Shown here piece by piece: positions 1 to 5,738 of a DNA stretch of 8,604 nt. The stretch spans positions 1 through 8,604 of the forward strand of contig MGZO01000063.1 of assembly GCA_001802655.1 (NCBI GenBank), in the 5' to 3' direction. The notes under the pieces were generated by a model that did not search any database, was not told the DNA's origin, and was given only the letters and a program-made list of their open reading frames with translations. Numbering within the stretch: position 1 is the first letter of the stretch; each line of letters starts with the position of its first letter. The translations under genes were made by a program, and so were the position numbers. The stretch is from Hydrogenophilales bacterium RIFOXYD1_FULL_62_11 (lineage in GTDB: Bacteria > Pseudomonadota > Gammaproteobacteria > Burkholderiales > Thiobacillaceae).

Positions 1-1
1 C

Positions 2-166
2 AAGGCGGCCGGAAAGACCCTCACCCTGCCAGCCATCGCCAAGCAGCTGGAGTACCTGGCGCGCGACATCGGCTCACATTCCACTGAGGGCCGAGTCATC
101 ACCCAGCTTCGTGACGCGTGCCGCGCGCTAGGCGTGCAGACGCAGGAGGCCAGCCATGGCCTGTGA
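2..166 (+). CDS. C-terminal end of an unrecognised protein (5' end outside window)
   Basis: Reading frame 2 is open from the window edge to a TGA at 164-166 and encodes the last 54 residues of a protein. The visible part has a Lys/Leu/Ala-rich stretch followed by an amphipathic-looking segment with GRVITQLRDACRALGV. I recognise no domain. Its final codons overlap the start of the next gene by 11 nt, and that gene's strong Shine-Dalgarno lies inside this reading frame, so the two are probably translated from one message. The identity cannot be settled without the upstream part. Confidence 0.6.
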   Translation, partial: KAAGKTLTLPAIAKQLEYLARDIGSHSTEGRVITQLRDACRALGVQTQEASHGL

Positions 167-695
167 TGCCACCACGTCGCAGGAGTCGATCCAGTGGCAG
201 CCCCACGCCTACAACAGCTGCAGCGCCACGCTCGACCCTTTCGTCCCTGCAGTGGGGCTGAAGGTGACGGATGCAAAGGTTGCTGAACTGGCCCAGGCGA
301 CCGGGATTGACACCCGGGCAGTCCGGGCAGTGATGGTCGATGAAGCCCGCCTGCCCGTCTTCATCAACCGCGCCTACCAAGTGGCGCTGCGGCCCATCGA
401 CATCATGGGCTCGTCGGCCGTGCACCTGTCGATCAAACGGCGCGATCGCCAACCCGTACACGACTGGCGCGACCTGCAGGAGATCAAGAACATGCTGGTC
501 GGTCCGGAGTGCGAGGGCGTTGAGCTCTTTCCGGCCGAGAGTAGGCTCGTCGACACCGCCAACCAGTACCACCTGTTTGCCAGCACCGACCCGACGTACC
601 GATTCCCCTTCGGATTCAGTGCCCGCGCCGTGCGCGACGATGGTGTCGCCGGCGCCGTGCAGCGACCGCGAACCCAATCGATGGAGCAATTCTGA
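156..695 (+). CDS. phage-type hypothetical protein, DUF7694-like
   Basis: 179 residues. The ATG at 156 is preceded by AGGAGG at 144-149 with a 6-nt gap, which decides the start. Residues about 89-154 carry the recognisable part: HLSIKRRDRQPVHDWRDLQ, then IKNMLVGPE, then ELFPAESRLVDTANQYHLF, ending in a YRFPFGF segment. From memory this matches a conserved protein of prophages and tailed phages now called DUF7694. Its function is unknown to me. The N-terminal 75 or so residues look less conserved and include a short helical segment (VAELAQATGIDTRAVRAVM). The gene overlaps the preceding one by 11 nt and ends in TGATG shared with the next ATG, so it belongs to a translationally coupled run. The family name is recalled rather than searched; the gene itself is very likely real. 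Confidence 0.8.
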   Translation: MACDATTSQESIQWQPHAYNSCSATLDPFVPAVGLKVTDAKVAELAQATGIDTRAVRAVMVDEARLPVFINRAYQVALRPIDIMGSSAVHLSIKRRDRQPVHDWRDLQEIKNMLVGPECEGVELFPAESRLVDTANQYHLFASTDPTYRFPFGFSARAVRDDGVAGAVQRPRTQSMEQF

Positions 696-1039
696 TGGCG
701 ATCAAAACGACGGGCGCCGAGTTCAAGCAATGGCTGGAGTCGGACTGGGGCCAGGACGCCTGGTGGGAGGACAACGTCGTCAAGGTCGACGGTGCCTACG
801 TCGACGACGACTATGACCACAGCACGATCCCCGACGCGTCGGCCGTGGTGCTCGAGCAAGGGCTGATCCTGACTGAGAAGGGCGCCAAGAACGTCGATGC
901 TGTTCGGCACTTCAGGGCTTGGCGCGCCGCGCAGGAGCACACGTACGTGGTGGTGAAGGTGCCCAAGGATCAGCTCGACGCGTTCCTGGCCACCCTGCCC
1001 TCGTTCGGGGCCAAGCAGTCGAAGGGTGGCCCGGGCTAA
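695..1039 (+). CDS. small acidic hypothetical protein
   Basis: 114 residues, not recognised. The ATG at 695 overlaps the TGA of the preceding gene (TGATG), so translation is probably coupled. The N-terminal half is rich in Trp and Asp/Glu (QWLESDWGQDAWWEDN, then VDDDYDH). The C-terminal half has alternating hydrophobic residues (HTYVVVKVP) followed by a helix-like DQLDAFLATL and a Gly-rich tail. There is no signal peptide or membrane segment, so it is probably a small soluble cytoplasmic protein. Its TAA sits inside the 12-mer CGGGCTAACTTT, which recurs at the end of another gene at 4954-4965. No function can be assigned. Confidence 0.7.
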   Translation: MAIKTTGAEFKQWLESDWGQDAWWEDNVVKVDGAYVDDDYDHSTIPDASAVVLEQGLILTEKGAKNVDAVRHFRAWRAAQEHTYVVVKVPKDQLDAFLATLPSFGAKQSKGGPG

Positions 1040-1043
1040 CTTT
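1032..1043 (+). repeat. 12-bp repeat CGGGCTAACTTT, copy 1
   Basis: The same 12 bases occur again at 4954-4965. In both places they span the final Gly codon and TAA stop of a gene in the same register. They could be a shared junction or chance. A shorter TAACTTT also occurs at 7944-7950. Confidence 0.4.
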
Positions 1044-1066
1044 CTGGGGCGACGCCGTGCGGTTTC

Positions 1067-1459
1067 ATGGTGATGCGCCACCACGGCGCGCCCAGTGGAC
1101 CACACATGCAACAGCTCGCCTCCAGCGCAACCTCCACCAACCAGCGCCGGCCCCGCGAGCGCGGCTGGGTCGACCCGCCCATCTGCACCCGTACCCGCAT
1201 CAAGGCTGTGGCCAGGTACATGCGCAACCCGCGGCTGGCCCCGTCCCCCTACTGGGTGCGCGATGGCCGCGACGGCCGCGGGCCCGACCTGTACGTGCGG
1301 CGAAACGGGACGGCCGTGGAGCTGATGGAGCGGATCGACCGCCTGCCCAAGAACGACCGGTCAGTGTCGGTCGTCGCCCACATCGAGCAAACCGAGAGCC
1401 AGATCAGCACGGCCATCGTCCAGGCGATCACAGCGCTGGGATGCCCCATCTCCGATTAA
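1067..1459 (+). CDS. hypothetical basic protein, start uncertain
   Basis: Up to 130 residues from ATG 1067. In-frame ATGs at 1073 and 1106 are alternatives, and none has a strong Shine-Dalgarno. The start at 1106 (MQQLASSATS) would give 117 residues. The middle is Arg/Pro-rich (QRRPRERGWVDPP, TRTRIKAVARYM, YWVRDGRDGRGPD). The C-terminal 55 residues look like alternating helices (VELMERIDRL, VAHIEQTESQISTAIVQAITALGC). GC-rich third codon positions in this frame support it over the long overlapping frame covering 919-1938. No family recognised. It starts 28 nt or more after the preceding gene, so coupling is looser than upstream. Confidence 0.65.
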   Translation: MVMRHHGAPSGPHMQQLASSATSTNQRRPRERGWVDPPICTRTRIKAVARYMRNPRLAPSPYWVRDGRDGRGPDLYVRRNGTAVELMERIDRLPKNDRSVSVVAHIEQTESQISTAIVQAITALGCPISD

Positions 1460-1501
1460 CCCGTCCGTCGACCACGCTGGACAGCACACCGAGACACCAC
1501 C

Positions 1502-1924
1502 ATGCGAATCCTGACCCACAACCCGGCATCTGCCTTCGCCCTCGCCGGCGAGGATGGCGCACGCCTGGAAATCGAACCCCTCACCCACGACCTGGCGCCT
1601 GCGCCGGACTTCGTCATGCGCCTGTACGGCAGCTACGGCCGGGGGACTGCCTCGGTATTGCTAGACGCGGGGGAGATGCAAACGCTCCAGACGTATGTCG
1701 AGGGCGTCCTCTCCAAGCAGGAGGCGCAAAAGCGACTCCAGCTTCAGGGCAGCTGCTTGAGCACCCTGACCCTCCACTACCAAAACCGTGGCGAGCCCTA
1801 TCGGGAAGGAGTCACCTTCGGGCTGCAAATTCAGGGATGCGAGGAGATCTATGCCTTCATCGAAGAGTACGAGGCAGCGCGATTCATCCGCTGGAACACG
1901 TCACCCGAGCGCATGGCGGCCTGA
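1502..1924 (+). CDS. hypothetical soluble protein
   Basis: 140 residues, not recognised. The ATG at 1502 follows a 42-nt gap and has only a weak purine stretch (CCGAGA) upstream. The sequence suggests a compact mixed alpha/beta protein: an N-terminal strand-rich part (MRILTHNP, ARLEIEPLT, FVMRLYGSYG, ASVLLD), a helix (AGEMQTLQTYVEGVLSKQEAQKRLQLQ), then strands and a Glu-rich helix (EEIYAFIEEYEAARFIRW). It lacks a signal peptide and membrane segments. Its TGA lies about 75 nt before the strong start of the XRE gene, so that gene may have its own promoter here, but I see no convincing -35/-10 pair. Confidence 0.7.
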   Translation: MRILTHNPASAFALAGEDGARLEIEPLTHDLAPAPDFVMRLYGSYGRGTASVLLDAGEMQTLQTYVEGVLSKQEAQKRLQLQGSCLSTLTLHYQNRGEPYREGVTFGLQIQGCEEIYAFIEEYEAARFIRWNTSPERMAA

Positions 1925-1999
1925 CACCATTACGATAGCGGCGTGAGCAATACGCAGATCAACCAGGACGCAGGCGACAGCAACAGCGAGGAGGAGATC

Positions 2000-2764
2000 A
2001 TGGGACACCCCTCCCCTAACGACCCCGACCTAATCCCCAGGCATGCCGATCCTGGGGAGGTGATGGGCATGCCAGTGCGGGCCGCCGGCGAGCCGGCGCC
2101 TGCGGCCGTCCTGTGCAGTTTCCCCGCGATCAAGTCTTGGGCTAAGCGGGCGCGCATTGCGGCGGGTCTATCGCAGTCCGAGCTGGCTGAGAGCCTTGAG
2201 TGCAAGCCGTCGGCCATCTCGAACTGGGAGGGCGCAGCCAAGCCGCGCTCCACACCCTGCATGGAGGATCTCGTCCGCCTCGCCGAGTTGGCTGGCTGGC
2301 AGGTCCCCTTGGTGAGAACCCTCCTGCGGACCCAACGCGGCCAGTGGAATCTCCCGCCTGATGTCGCCGATGTGCTCTCGGGGATGCCCACTGAGAACTT
2401 GAGGGATGAAATGCACGTTGCCGCGATGCATCTGAGTGGTGGCGCCTCCCTTGCTCGCAGGCAGCGCAATGCCGAGCTGTTCGTGCGGCACTTCGGCTTT
2501 GGCGAGCGCCTTGCCGACATTGCACGGGACATGGGGGTTACCCGACAGCGAGTCGACCAGATCGTGGGCACAATGCGCGCCGCCGCCGCGCATACCCAGA
2601 TCCCCACCGAATGCTTCGAGCGTATTCGGGCGGCCAAGAGGTCCCGAGCGGACGATGGCACGCTCGCCGCGCTCTTGGGCGAAGGCGTCACCCTTGAACG
2701 CGCCGAGCGGTATGGCAAGGACTTCCTGGGTATGGAGCTGACGCCGGCCGTGGTGAGCTTGTAG
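2000..2764 (+). CDS. XRE-type DNA-binding protein with a second, sigma-region-4-like helix-turn-helix
   Basis: 254 residues from ATG 2000. Residues about 44-105 form an XRE (Cro/C1) domain, with the helix-turn-helix in LSQSELAESLECKPSAISNW. Residues about 170-190 (RLADIARDMGVTRQRVDQIV) resemble sigma-70 region 4 or LuxR/NarL-type helix-turn-helix helices, giving two predicted DNA-binding elements in one chain. The start is ambiguous. ATG 2000 has AGGAGG at 1989-1994 (5-nt gap). ATG 2069 has GGAGGTGAT at 2056-2064, a near-perfect match to the 16S anti-Shine-Dalgarno, and would give 231 residues. A GTG at 1943 is also in frame but lacks such a signal. An inverted repeat at 2034-2058 overlaps the second ribosome-binding site. 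The macro-domain gene begins 4 nt after the TAG, so this is probably the regulator of a two-gene operon. Cytoplasmic. The DNA targets are unknown. Confidence 0.85.
   Translation: MGHPSPNDPDLIPRHADPGEVMGMPVRAAGEPAPAAVLCSFPAIKSWAKRARIAAGLSQSELAESLECKPSAISNWEGAAKPRSTPCMEDLVRLAELAGWQVPLVRTLLRTQRGQWNLPPDVADVLSGMPTENLRDEMHVAAMHLSGGASLARRQRNAELFVRHFGFGERLADIARDMGVTRQRVDQIVGTMRAAAAHTQIPTECFERIRAAKRSRADDGTLAALLGEGVTLERAERYGKDFLGMELTPAVVSL
2034..2058 (+). promoter_or_regulatory. 8-bp perfect inverted repeat overlapping a second ribosome-binding site of the XRE gene
   Basis: TCCCCAGG (2034-2041) and CCTGGGGA (2051-2058) are perfect complements separated by 9 nt. The right arm runs into GGAGGTGAT (2056-2064), the Shine-Dalgarno for ATG 2069. 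As RNA it could hide that ribosome-binding site; as DNA it could be an operator. The palindrome GGCATGCC lies in the loop side (2040-2047) and again at 2066-2073. A role is inferred only. Confidence 0.45.
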
Positions 2765-2767
2765 GCA

Positions 2768-3253
2768 GTGCCCGCTGTCGTGTTCGTCCCAGGGGGAGAC
2801 ATCTTCCAGACCCAGGCCCAGTGCCTGGTCAACCCGGTCAACTGCGTGGGGGTGATGGGAGCGGGCTTGGCCAAGGCCTTCTCCACGCGCTATCCAGCGA
2901 TCCTTCCGCCGTACCAGCGTGCTTGCCGGCAGGGCCAGTTCAACCCGGGTGGTGTGCAGCTGCTTCGACTGGATCCGGAATCAGGGCTTCGGGACCGAGA
3001 CGGCAGCCTGCTGATCGCCAACCTTGCCACCAAGCTCCACTGGCGCGACCCATCGCAGCTGGACTGGGTGGAGCGAGGTTTGTCCGTGCTCGCGCAGCGT
3101 CTTCTTGAGCGCCCAGTGCGATCCGTGGCCGTGCCCATGCTTGGGGCGGGCCTGGGTGGCCTGGACTGGGCTCTCGTACGCCCTGTGGTGGTGCGCACGC
3201 TCACACCATGCGCGAGTCGAGGCATTGAAGTGCAGGTGCTAGGTCCAGCGTAG
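2768..3253 (+). CDS. stand-alone macro-domain protein, DarG/TARG1 type (predicted ADP-ribosyl hydrolase)
   Basis: 161 residues from GTG 2768, beginning 4 nt after the XRE stop. The whole chain is one macro domain. GDIFQTQAQCLVNPVN (10-25) with N22, then VGVMGAGLAKAF (27-38), form the ADP-ribose-binding loop. NLATKLHWR (85-93) holds K89, at the place of the catalytic lysine of DarG and human TARG1. VPMLGAGLGGLDW matches the second phosphate loop. Known DarG and TARG1 proteins remove ADP-ribose from DNA bases (DarG) or from acidic side chains (TARG1); by these motifs this protein should bind and probably hydrolyse ADP-ribosyl adducts in the cytoplasm. DarG normally has an extra C-terminal domain that binds the DarT toxin. 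That part is missing here, and no DarT gene is visible. The likely job is reversing ADP-ribosylation, under control of the XRE neighbour. Domain call is sure; substrate is not. Confidence 0.9.
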   Translation: MPAVVFVPGGDIFQTQAQCLVNPVNCVGVMGAGLAKAFSTRYPAILPPYQRACRQGQFNPGGVQLLRLDPESGLRDRDGSLLIANLATKLHWRDPSQLDWVERGLSVLAQRLLERPVRSVAVPMLGAGLGGLDWALVRPVVVRTLTPCASRGIEVQVLGPA

Positions 3254-3333
3254 TGCCACCATGAGCGCGGCGATCAACTTTTTCAGATCGCTGTCTAGTG
3301 CATATTGGAGCGATCGAATAACCGGATCACTCG
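3254..3333 (+). promoter_or_regulatory. intergenic region with three GCGATC copies and a possible promoter
   Basis: This 80-nt gap is AT-richer than its surroundings. GATCGCT (3286-3292) and AGCGATC (3309-3315) form a perfect 7-bp inverted repeat with a 16-nt spacer. A third copy, GCGATC, lies at 3270-3275, and its CGATC pairs with GATCG at 3286-3290. Between the arms is CATATT (3301-3306), a possible -10 element, with a weak TTTCAG at 3281-3286. This could be an operator-flanked promoter for the genes from 3334 on, possibly bound by the XRE protein. No intrinsic terminator is evident for the macro gene. A 41-codon frame at 3261-3386 was judged spurious. Confidence 0.35.
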
Positions 3334-3819
3334 ATGAGTCCTTGCCAGCCCACAGGCCAAACAGTCCCCGTCTTCCTGATGCTTAAAAGGCCGGAGGGGT
3401 ACGAGGACGTGCATCCCGATCTTGTCCTGGAGGACGCCGGGGTGCATGCCGACTTCAGACCGCAAGTAGTGGGTCTAAGGAGCCCCGTCGCCGCAATCCC
3501 AGTGGCGTGGATTTCCGCGGATGATCTTGAGAGGCTTACGCGCGGGGAAGACAACGTCGTTGCGTGCAGCCTTCCACCTGATCCCGATGGCCTCCCCCGC
3601 GACGCGCATCTCTTGAGCTTGATGCCTGCCCAGGCAATACGTAAGGGAGAGTCGGTGATTAACCCGGACCGTGCCGCGATACGTGCGCTGGTCGATGCCG
3701 GACACCTCAATCGAGACGTAGCTAATGAAGCGCTGTGCAAGGCGCACGGCTTCAGCAAAGCTACGGATCTGATGGGCGCCTGTTTCCCCGCACTCAGATC
3801 GAAGGGAGAAGCAACGTGA
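3334..3819 (+). CDS. hypothetical protein, first of an overlapping four-gene chain
   Basis: 161 residues, not recognised. ATG 3334 is the first start in frame. ATG 3379 (MLKRPEG) is the alternative; neither has a strong ribosome-binding site. The N-terminal half is rich in Pro, Val and Asp with strand-like segments (VPVFLMLKRP, SPVAAIPVAWIS). The C-terminal third (RAAIRALVDAGHLNRDVANEALCKAHGFSKATDLMGAC) looks helical, possibly a small helix-turn-helix-like bundle, though I would not name it. It uses several codons uncommon in the rest of the window (AGG, CTA, ATA, AAA), hinting at a separate origin. Its TGA overlaps the GTG start of the membrane protein (GTGA), so it is probably the first gene of a coupled operon. 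Confidence 0.65.
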   Translation: MSPCQPTGQTVPVFLMLKRPEGYEDVHPDLVLEDAGVHADFRPQVVGLRSPVAAIPVAWISADDLERLTRGEDNVVACSLPPDPDGLPRDAHLLSLMPAQAIRKGESVINPDRAAIRALVDAGHLNRDVANEALCKAHGFSKATDLMGACFPALRSKGEAT

Positions 3820-4097
3820 CACGATCCGCATCCATCATCACTGGCTTGACTGGCGTGGCAGCCCTGATCTTAGCGGGGGTATGCCTTGTAGCCGCAAGCC
3901 ACGCCGCCAACCTGGACCATGCGCGCCACATCGCCTTTTTCGCGTTCGTTGGGGCAGTCATCGCTGGCATGCATTTCGGCTTCCGTCTGCTTTTTCAGCA
4001 TCGCCGGCGTACAGGGCCAACCGGGTACCTGATCCTGGGCGCCATCACGGCGGTGATGTTCGTCGCGGCACTCTTCCCGCCATCCTGGGTCCAGTGA
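3816..4097 (+). CDS. small three-helix integral membrane protein
   Basis: 93 residues. The GTG start at 3816 overlaps the preceding stop (GTGA) and is preceded by AAGGGAGA (3802-3809) at a 6-nt gap, which is why I prefer it to an upstream ATG at 3735. Three hydrophobic segments are visible: about 7-28 (IITGLTGVAALILAGVCLVA), 38-60 (around FFAFVGAVIAGMHFGFRLLF) and 70-88 (YLILGAITAVMFVAALF). A basic loop QHRRR (61-65) lies between the second and third, so by the positive-inside rule that loop is probably cytoplasmic and the N-terminus outside. It ends in GTGA shared with the metallopeptidase gene, suggesting the two products are made together. No family recognised; it could be an anchor or partner for the next protein. 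Confidence 0.75.
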   Translation: MTRSASIITGLTGVAALILAGVCLVAASHAANLDHARHIAFFAFVGAVIAGMHFGFRLLFQHRRRTGPTGYLILGAITAVMFVAALFPPSWVQ

Positions 4098-4744
4098 CCT
4101 CGCCTTGCGCCGCCCTTCAAGAAAGGATCATCGCCTTCCTTGCCGAGATCGGCCTAGACGTGCACCGGGTAGATGGGGTGGCCGGGGACTCCTTCGCACT
4201 GGGGGTGAGCATCCACAACGGCACGTTGTTGGTTGCTCCGGAAGCACAGCCTTCCTGTGTTCTGCACGAGGCTGGGCACTTGGCCGTCACCCCTGCCTGC
4301 TTCCGTCCGTTACTTGATGGCAATCTCTATCGCAGCTTCCGTTCAATCGAGCGCGAGATGGTCCGATTGAACCTCGAGCCCGAGCATCCACTGGTGACAG
4401 CGGTCATCAACTCCAGCGACCCCGAGGCTACCGCCTGGGCATGGGCCGCAGGCGTCCACCTTGGACTGAACCCCGAACTGATCATCCAGGATGTGGACTA
4501 CGATGGTGAGGGCGCAGACGTGCGCCTGGGCCTCCAGCACAACGCTTATTGCGGCATCCACGGGTTAGCCCACGGCGGGATGTGCCTTCTGCCCCGGCGA
4601 CCCGGCGGCTTCCCCACGCTCAAATACTGGCTCCAACCGGCTGTGGCATACGTCGATGCAGCAACTTTCTCGCCCACCGACTGGTGCTCTACTGCGGTTG
4701 AGCCTTTACGAGATCTCAGCCATGAGCTCCTCCTCCCAGCGTGA
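4094..4744 (+). CDS. predicted HEAGH zinc metallopeptidase (gluzincin-like), unassigned family
   Basis: 216 residues from GTG 4094, which overlaps the preceding TGA by 4 nt. The key motif is VLHEAGHLAV, with H58, E59 and H62 as two zinc ligands and the catalytic acid. E111 in SSDPEATAWAWAAG is a likely third ligand, a layout like small gluzincins (ImmA/IrrE-type and minigluzincins). A His/Gly-rich segment follows (LGLQHNAYCGIHGLAHGGMCLLP), which could line the active site or a second metal site. There is no signal peptide, so it is probably cytoplasmic, perhaps near the membrane through the preceding three-helix protein. The substrate is unknown. ImmA-like proteases cleave repressors, but this protein does not sit beside a repressor of that kind except the XRE gene about 1.3 kb upstream. 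The metallopeptidase fold is inferred from motifs only. Confidence 0.8.
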   Translation: MTSPCAALQERIIAFLAEIGLDVHRVDGVAGDSFALGVSIHNGTLLVAPEAQPSCVLHEAGHLAVTPACFRPLLDGNLYRSFRSIEREMVRLNLEPEHPLVTAVINSSDPEATAWAWAAGVHLGLNPELIIQDVDYDGEGADVRLGLQHNAYCGIHGLAHGGMCLLPRRPGGFPTLKYWLQPAVAYVDAATFSPTDWCSTAVEPLRDLSHELLLPA

Positions 4745-4961
4745 CCCGCGCCGCGACCCCAAGCCCGGTGACATCCTCAGCTTCCCCTGCGGCCGTCTAC
4801 GCGGTCGCCATGCCGTGCGCGAGATTCGCGACGGCGTTGTCCACTACTGGGATCAGGGTCTGAAGGAGGAAAGCGGGCTCATGGATCACGTACCGCTTGA
4901 GCGCTGGCGCAAATGGTACGTGGGCATGCCTGGGATCAAGGTTATCCGGCACGCGGGCTAA
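4722..4961 (+). CDS. small basic hypothetical protein
   Basis: 79 residues from ATG 4722, overlapping the metallopeptidase gene by 23 nt. An ATG at 4656 in the same frame would overlap more deeply and adds an unlikely N-terminus. The body (PGDILSFPCGRLRGRHAVREIRDGVVHYW) reads like a small beta-barrel of the kind in which a KPGD turn starts the first strand, followed by DHVPLERWRKWYVGMPGIKVI. Arg-rich and Trp-rich, with no signal peptide. Function unknown; a nucleic-acid-binding role is possible but unproven. It closes the overlapping chain begun at 3334. Its TAA lies in the second copy of CGGGCTAACTTT. Confidence 0.65.
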   Translation: MSSSSQRDPRRDPKPGDILSFPCGRLRGRHAVREIRDGVVHYWDQGLKEESGLMDHVPLERWRKWYVGMPGIKVIRHAG

Positions 4962-4965
4962 CTTT
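4954..4965 (+). repeat. 12-bp repeat CGGGCTAACTTT, copy 2
   Basis: Identical to 1032-1043 and likewise placed over the last Gly codon and TAA of a gene. The flanking bases differ between the copies, so the shared block is sharply bounded. Confidence 0.4.
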
Positions 4966-5018
4966 GCGACCGCGTGCACCGTGGTCAACTGGATGCCTGT
5001 CCCCGAAGGTTGAACCCC

Positions 5019-5384
5019 ATGGATCACCGCAGGAGCCTCAGGCACCCGTCTCTGCCCGCCTTGACGGTGTCCATGGATTGTTTCTCAGACCAGTACTGGT
5101 CTGCCTGCCTCATGGAAGACGGGAAGGTCACCGAGGTCGGGCAGAGTGAGTGGATTGCGGATCACCCGAACTCCCAGAGCGCACGGGTCGCTGCTTACCA
5201 ATGGGCAGTGAATCGGATCGCTCTTCTGAAGGCGAATCACTTTCGGGTGGTGCGAAGAAACCGACCGGCCATCGCGTTGGATTCGGGTCTTTCAACGCCT
5301 GTTCCTTCACCACTTGTGGCCCTCAAACCTATCGATTGCCACGTTCGGTCCAGCGGGCATGGCCTGGCACCAGCGGTTTTCTGA
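5019..5384 (+). CDS. hypothetical protein, start uncertain
   Basis: 121 residues from ATG 5019, which has GAAGG at 5005-5009 upstream. A GTG at 4974 and an ATG at 5073 are in-frame alternatives. The most protein-like part is residues about 19-73 (MDCFSDQYWSACLMEDGKVTEVG, then SARVAAYQWAVNRIALLKANHFRVVRR), which looks like two strands followed by a helix. The last 45 residues are low in regular pattern and could be a poorly conserved tail or the result of an old frameshift. No family recognised. The next gene starts 13 nt after its stop. I am less sure of this gene than of its neighbours. Confidence 0.5.
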   Translation: MDHRRSLRHPSLPALTVSMDCFSDQYWSACLMEDGKVTEVGQSEWIADHPNSQSARVAAYQWAVNRIALLKANHFRVVRRNRPAIALDSGLSTPVPSPLVALKPIDCHVRSSGHGLAPAVF

Positions 5385-5397
5385 GGACAGCTCTCCG

Positions 5398-5706
5398 ATG
5401 ACACTCCAGGTAGGCGATCCTTTCGAGCCACGCACCGACCCCGCACGTTCTATCTACCGGGCATTCAAGGCCGAAGCGGCCCTTCGGGGTGAGCGCAGTT
5501 TCGAGGAGTGGAACGGGGCTGAGATCCAGGCGGTGCACACCGTGGCCACGGCCATGGCAAAGCAGCATCGCCTGGCTGCGCCGTCCCTAGACGACGTCAG
5601 GCGTGCGGAACGCTATGCGCAAGGCTCCGTCGACTACGGCGCCACCTGGGTGTGGGCGCTGCTGCGTTCAATGAGGCCGGTGAAGGCAGCTGATCAGGGC
5701 GCGTAG
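5398..5706 (+). CDS. conserved-looking phage-type small protein
   Basis: 102 residues from ATG 5398, with GAGGA (5383-5387) upstream; an ATG at 5314 lies inside the previous gene and is less likely. The layout is DPARSIYRAFKAEAALRG, then EEWNGAEIQAVHTVATAMAKQHRL, then PSLDDVRRAERYAQGSVDYGATWVW. It is mostly helical and soluble. The DPA..Y.AF...A start and the AERYA.G..DYG.TW end remind me of uncharacterised proteins common in prophages of Burkholderia and Xanthomonas relatives. This is memory of a pattern and not a named family. Function unknown. Confidence 0.7.
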   Translation: MTLQVGDPFEPRTDPARSIYRAFKAEAALRGERSFEEWNGAEIQAVHTVATAMAKQHRLAAPSLDDVRRAERYAQGSVDYGATWVWALLRSMRPVKAADQGA

Positions 5707-5738
5707 CTTCACGAACCGGTGAATAGCCGGCTTGGAAA

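Noticed and set aside
919..1938. 339-codon open frame on the + strand
   Set aside because: It runs across three better genes, is extremely rich in Arg, Pro and His, and has no ribosome-binding site; typical of the shadow frame in GC-rich DNA.
1930..2886. 318-codon open frame on the - strand
   Set aside because: It lies antisense to the clear XRE and macro genes and reads as Arg/Ser/Pro-rich shadow sequence.
3261..3386. 41-codon frame starting ATG 3261
   Set aside because: No ribosome-binding site, it overlaps the next gene, and its translation has no protein-like pattern.
2768..3819. A DarT-like ADP-ribosyltransferase next to the macro gene
   Set aside because: The gene at 3334 has no NAD-binding or ART signature that I can see, and no other neighbour is a candidate.
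4954..5015. Possible integron attC site: TAAC at a gene end with GTTGAAC about 50 nt on
   Set aside because: The first box does not fit RYYYAAC, the stem pairing is poor, and the matching repeat at 1032 has no GTTRRRY partner; genes here also overlap, unlike cassettes.
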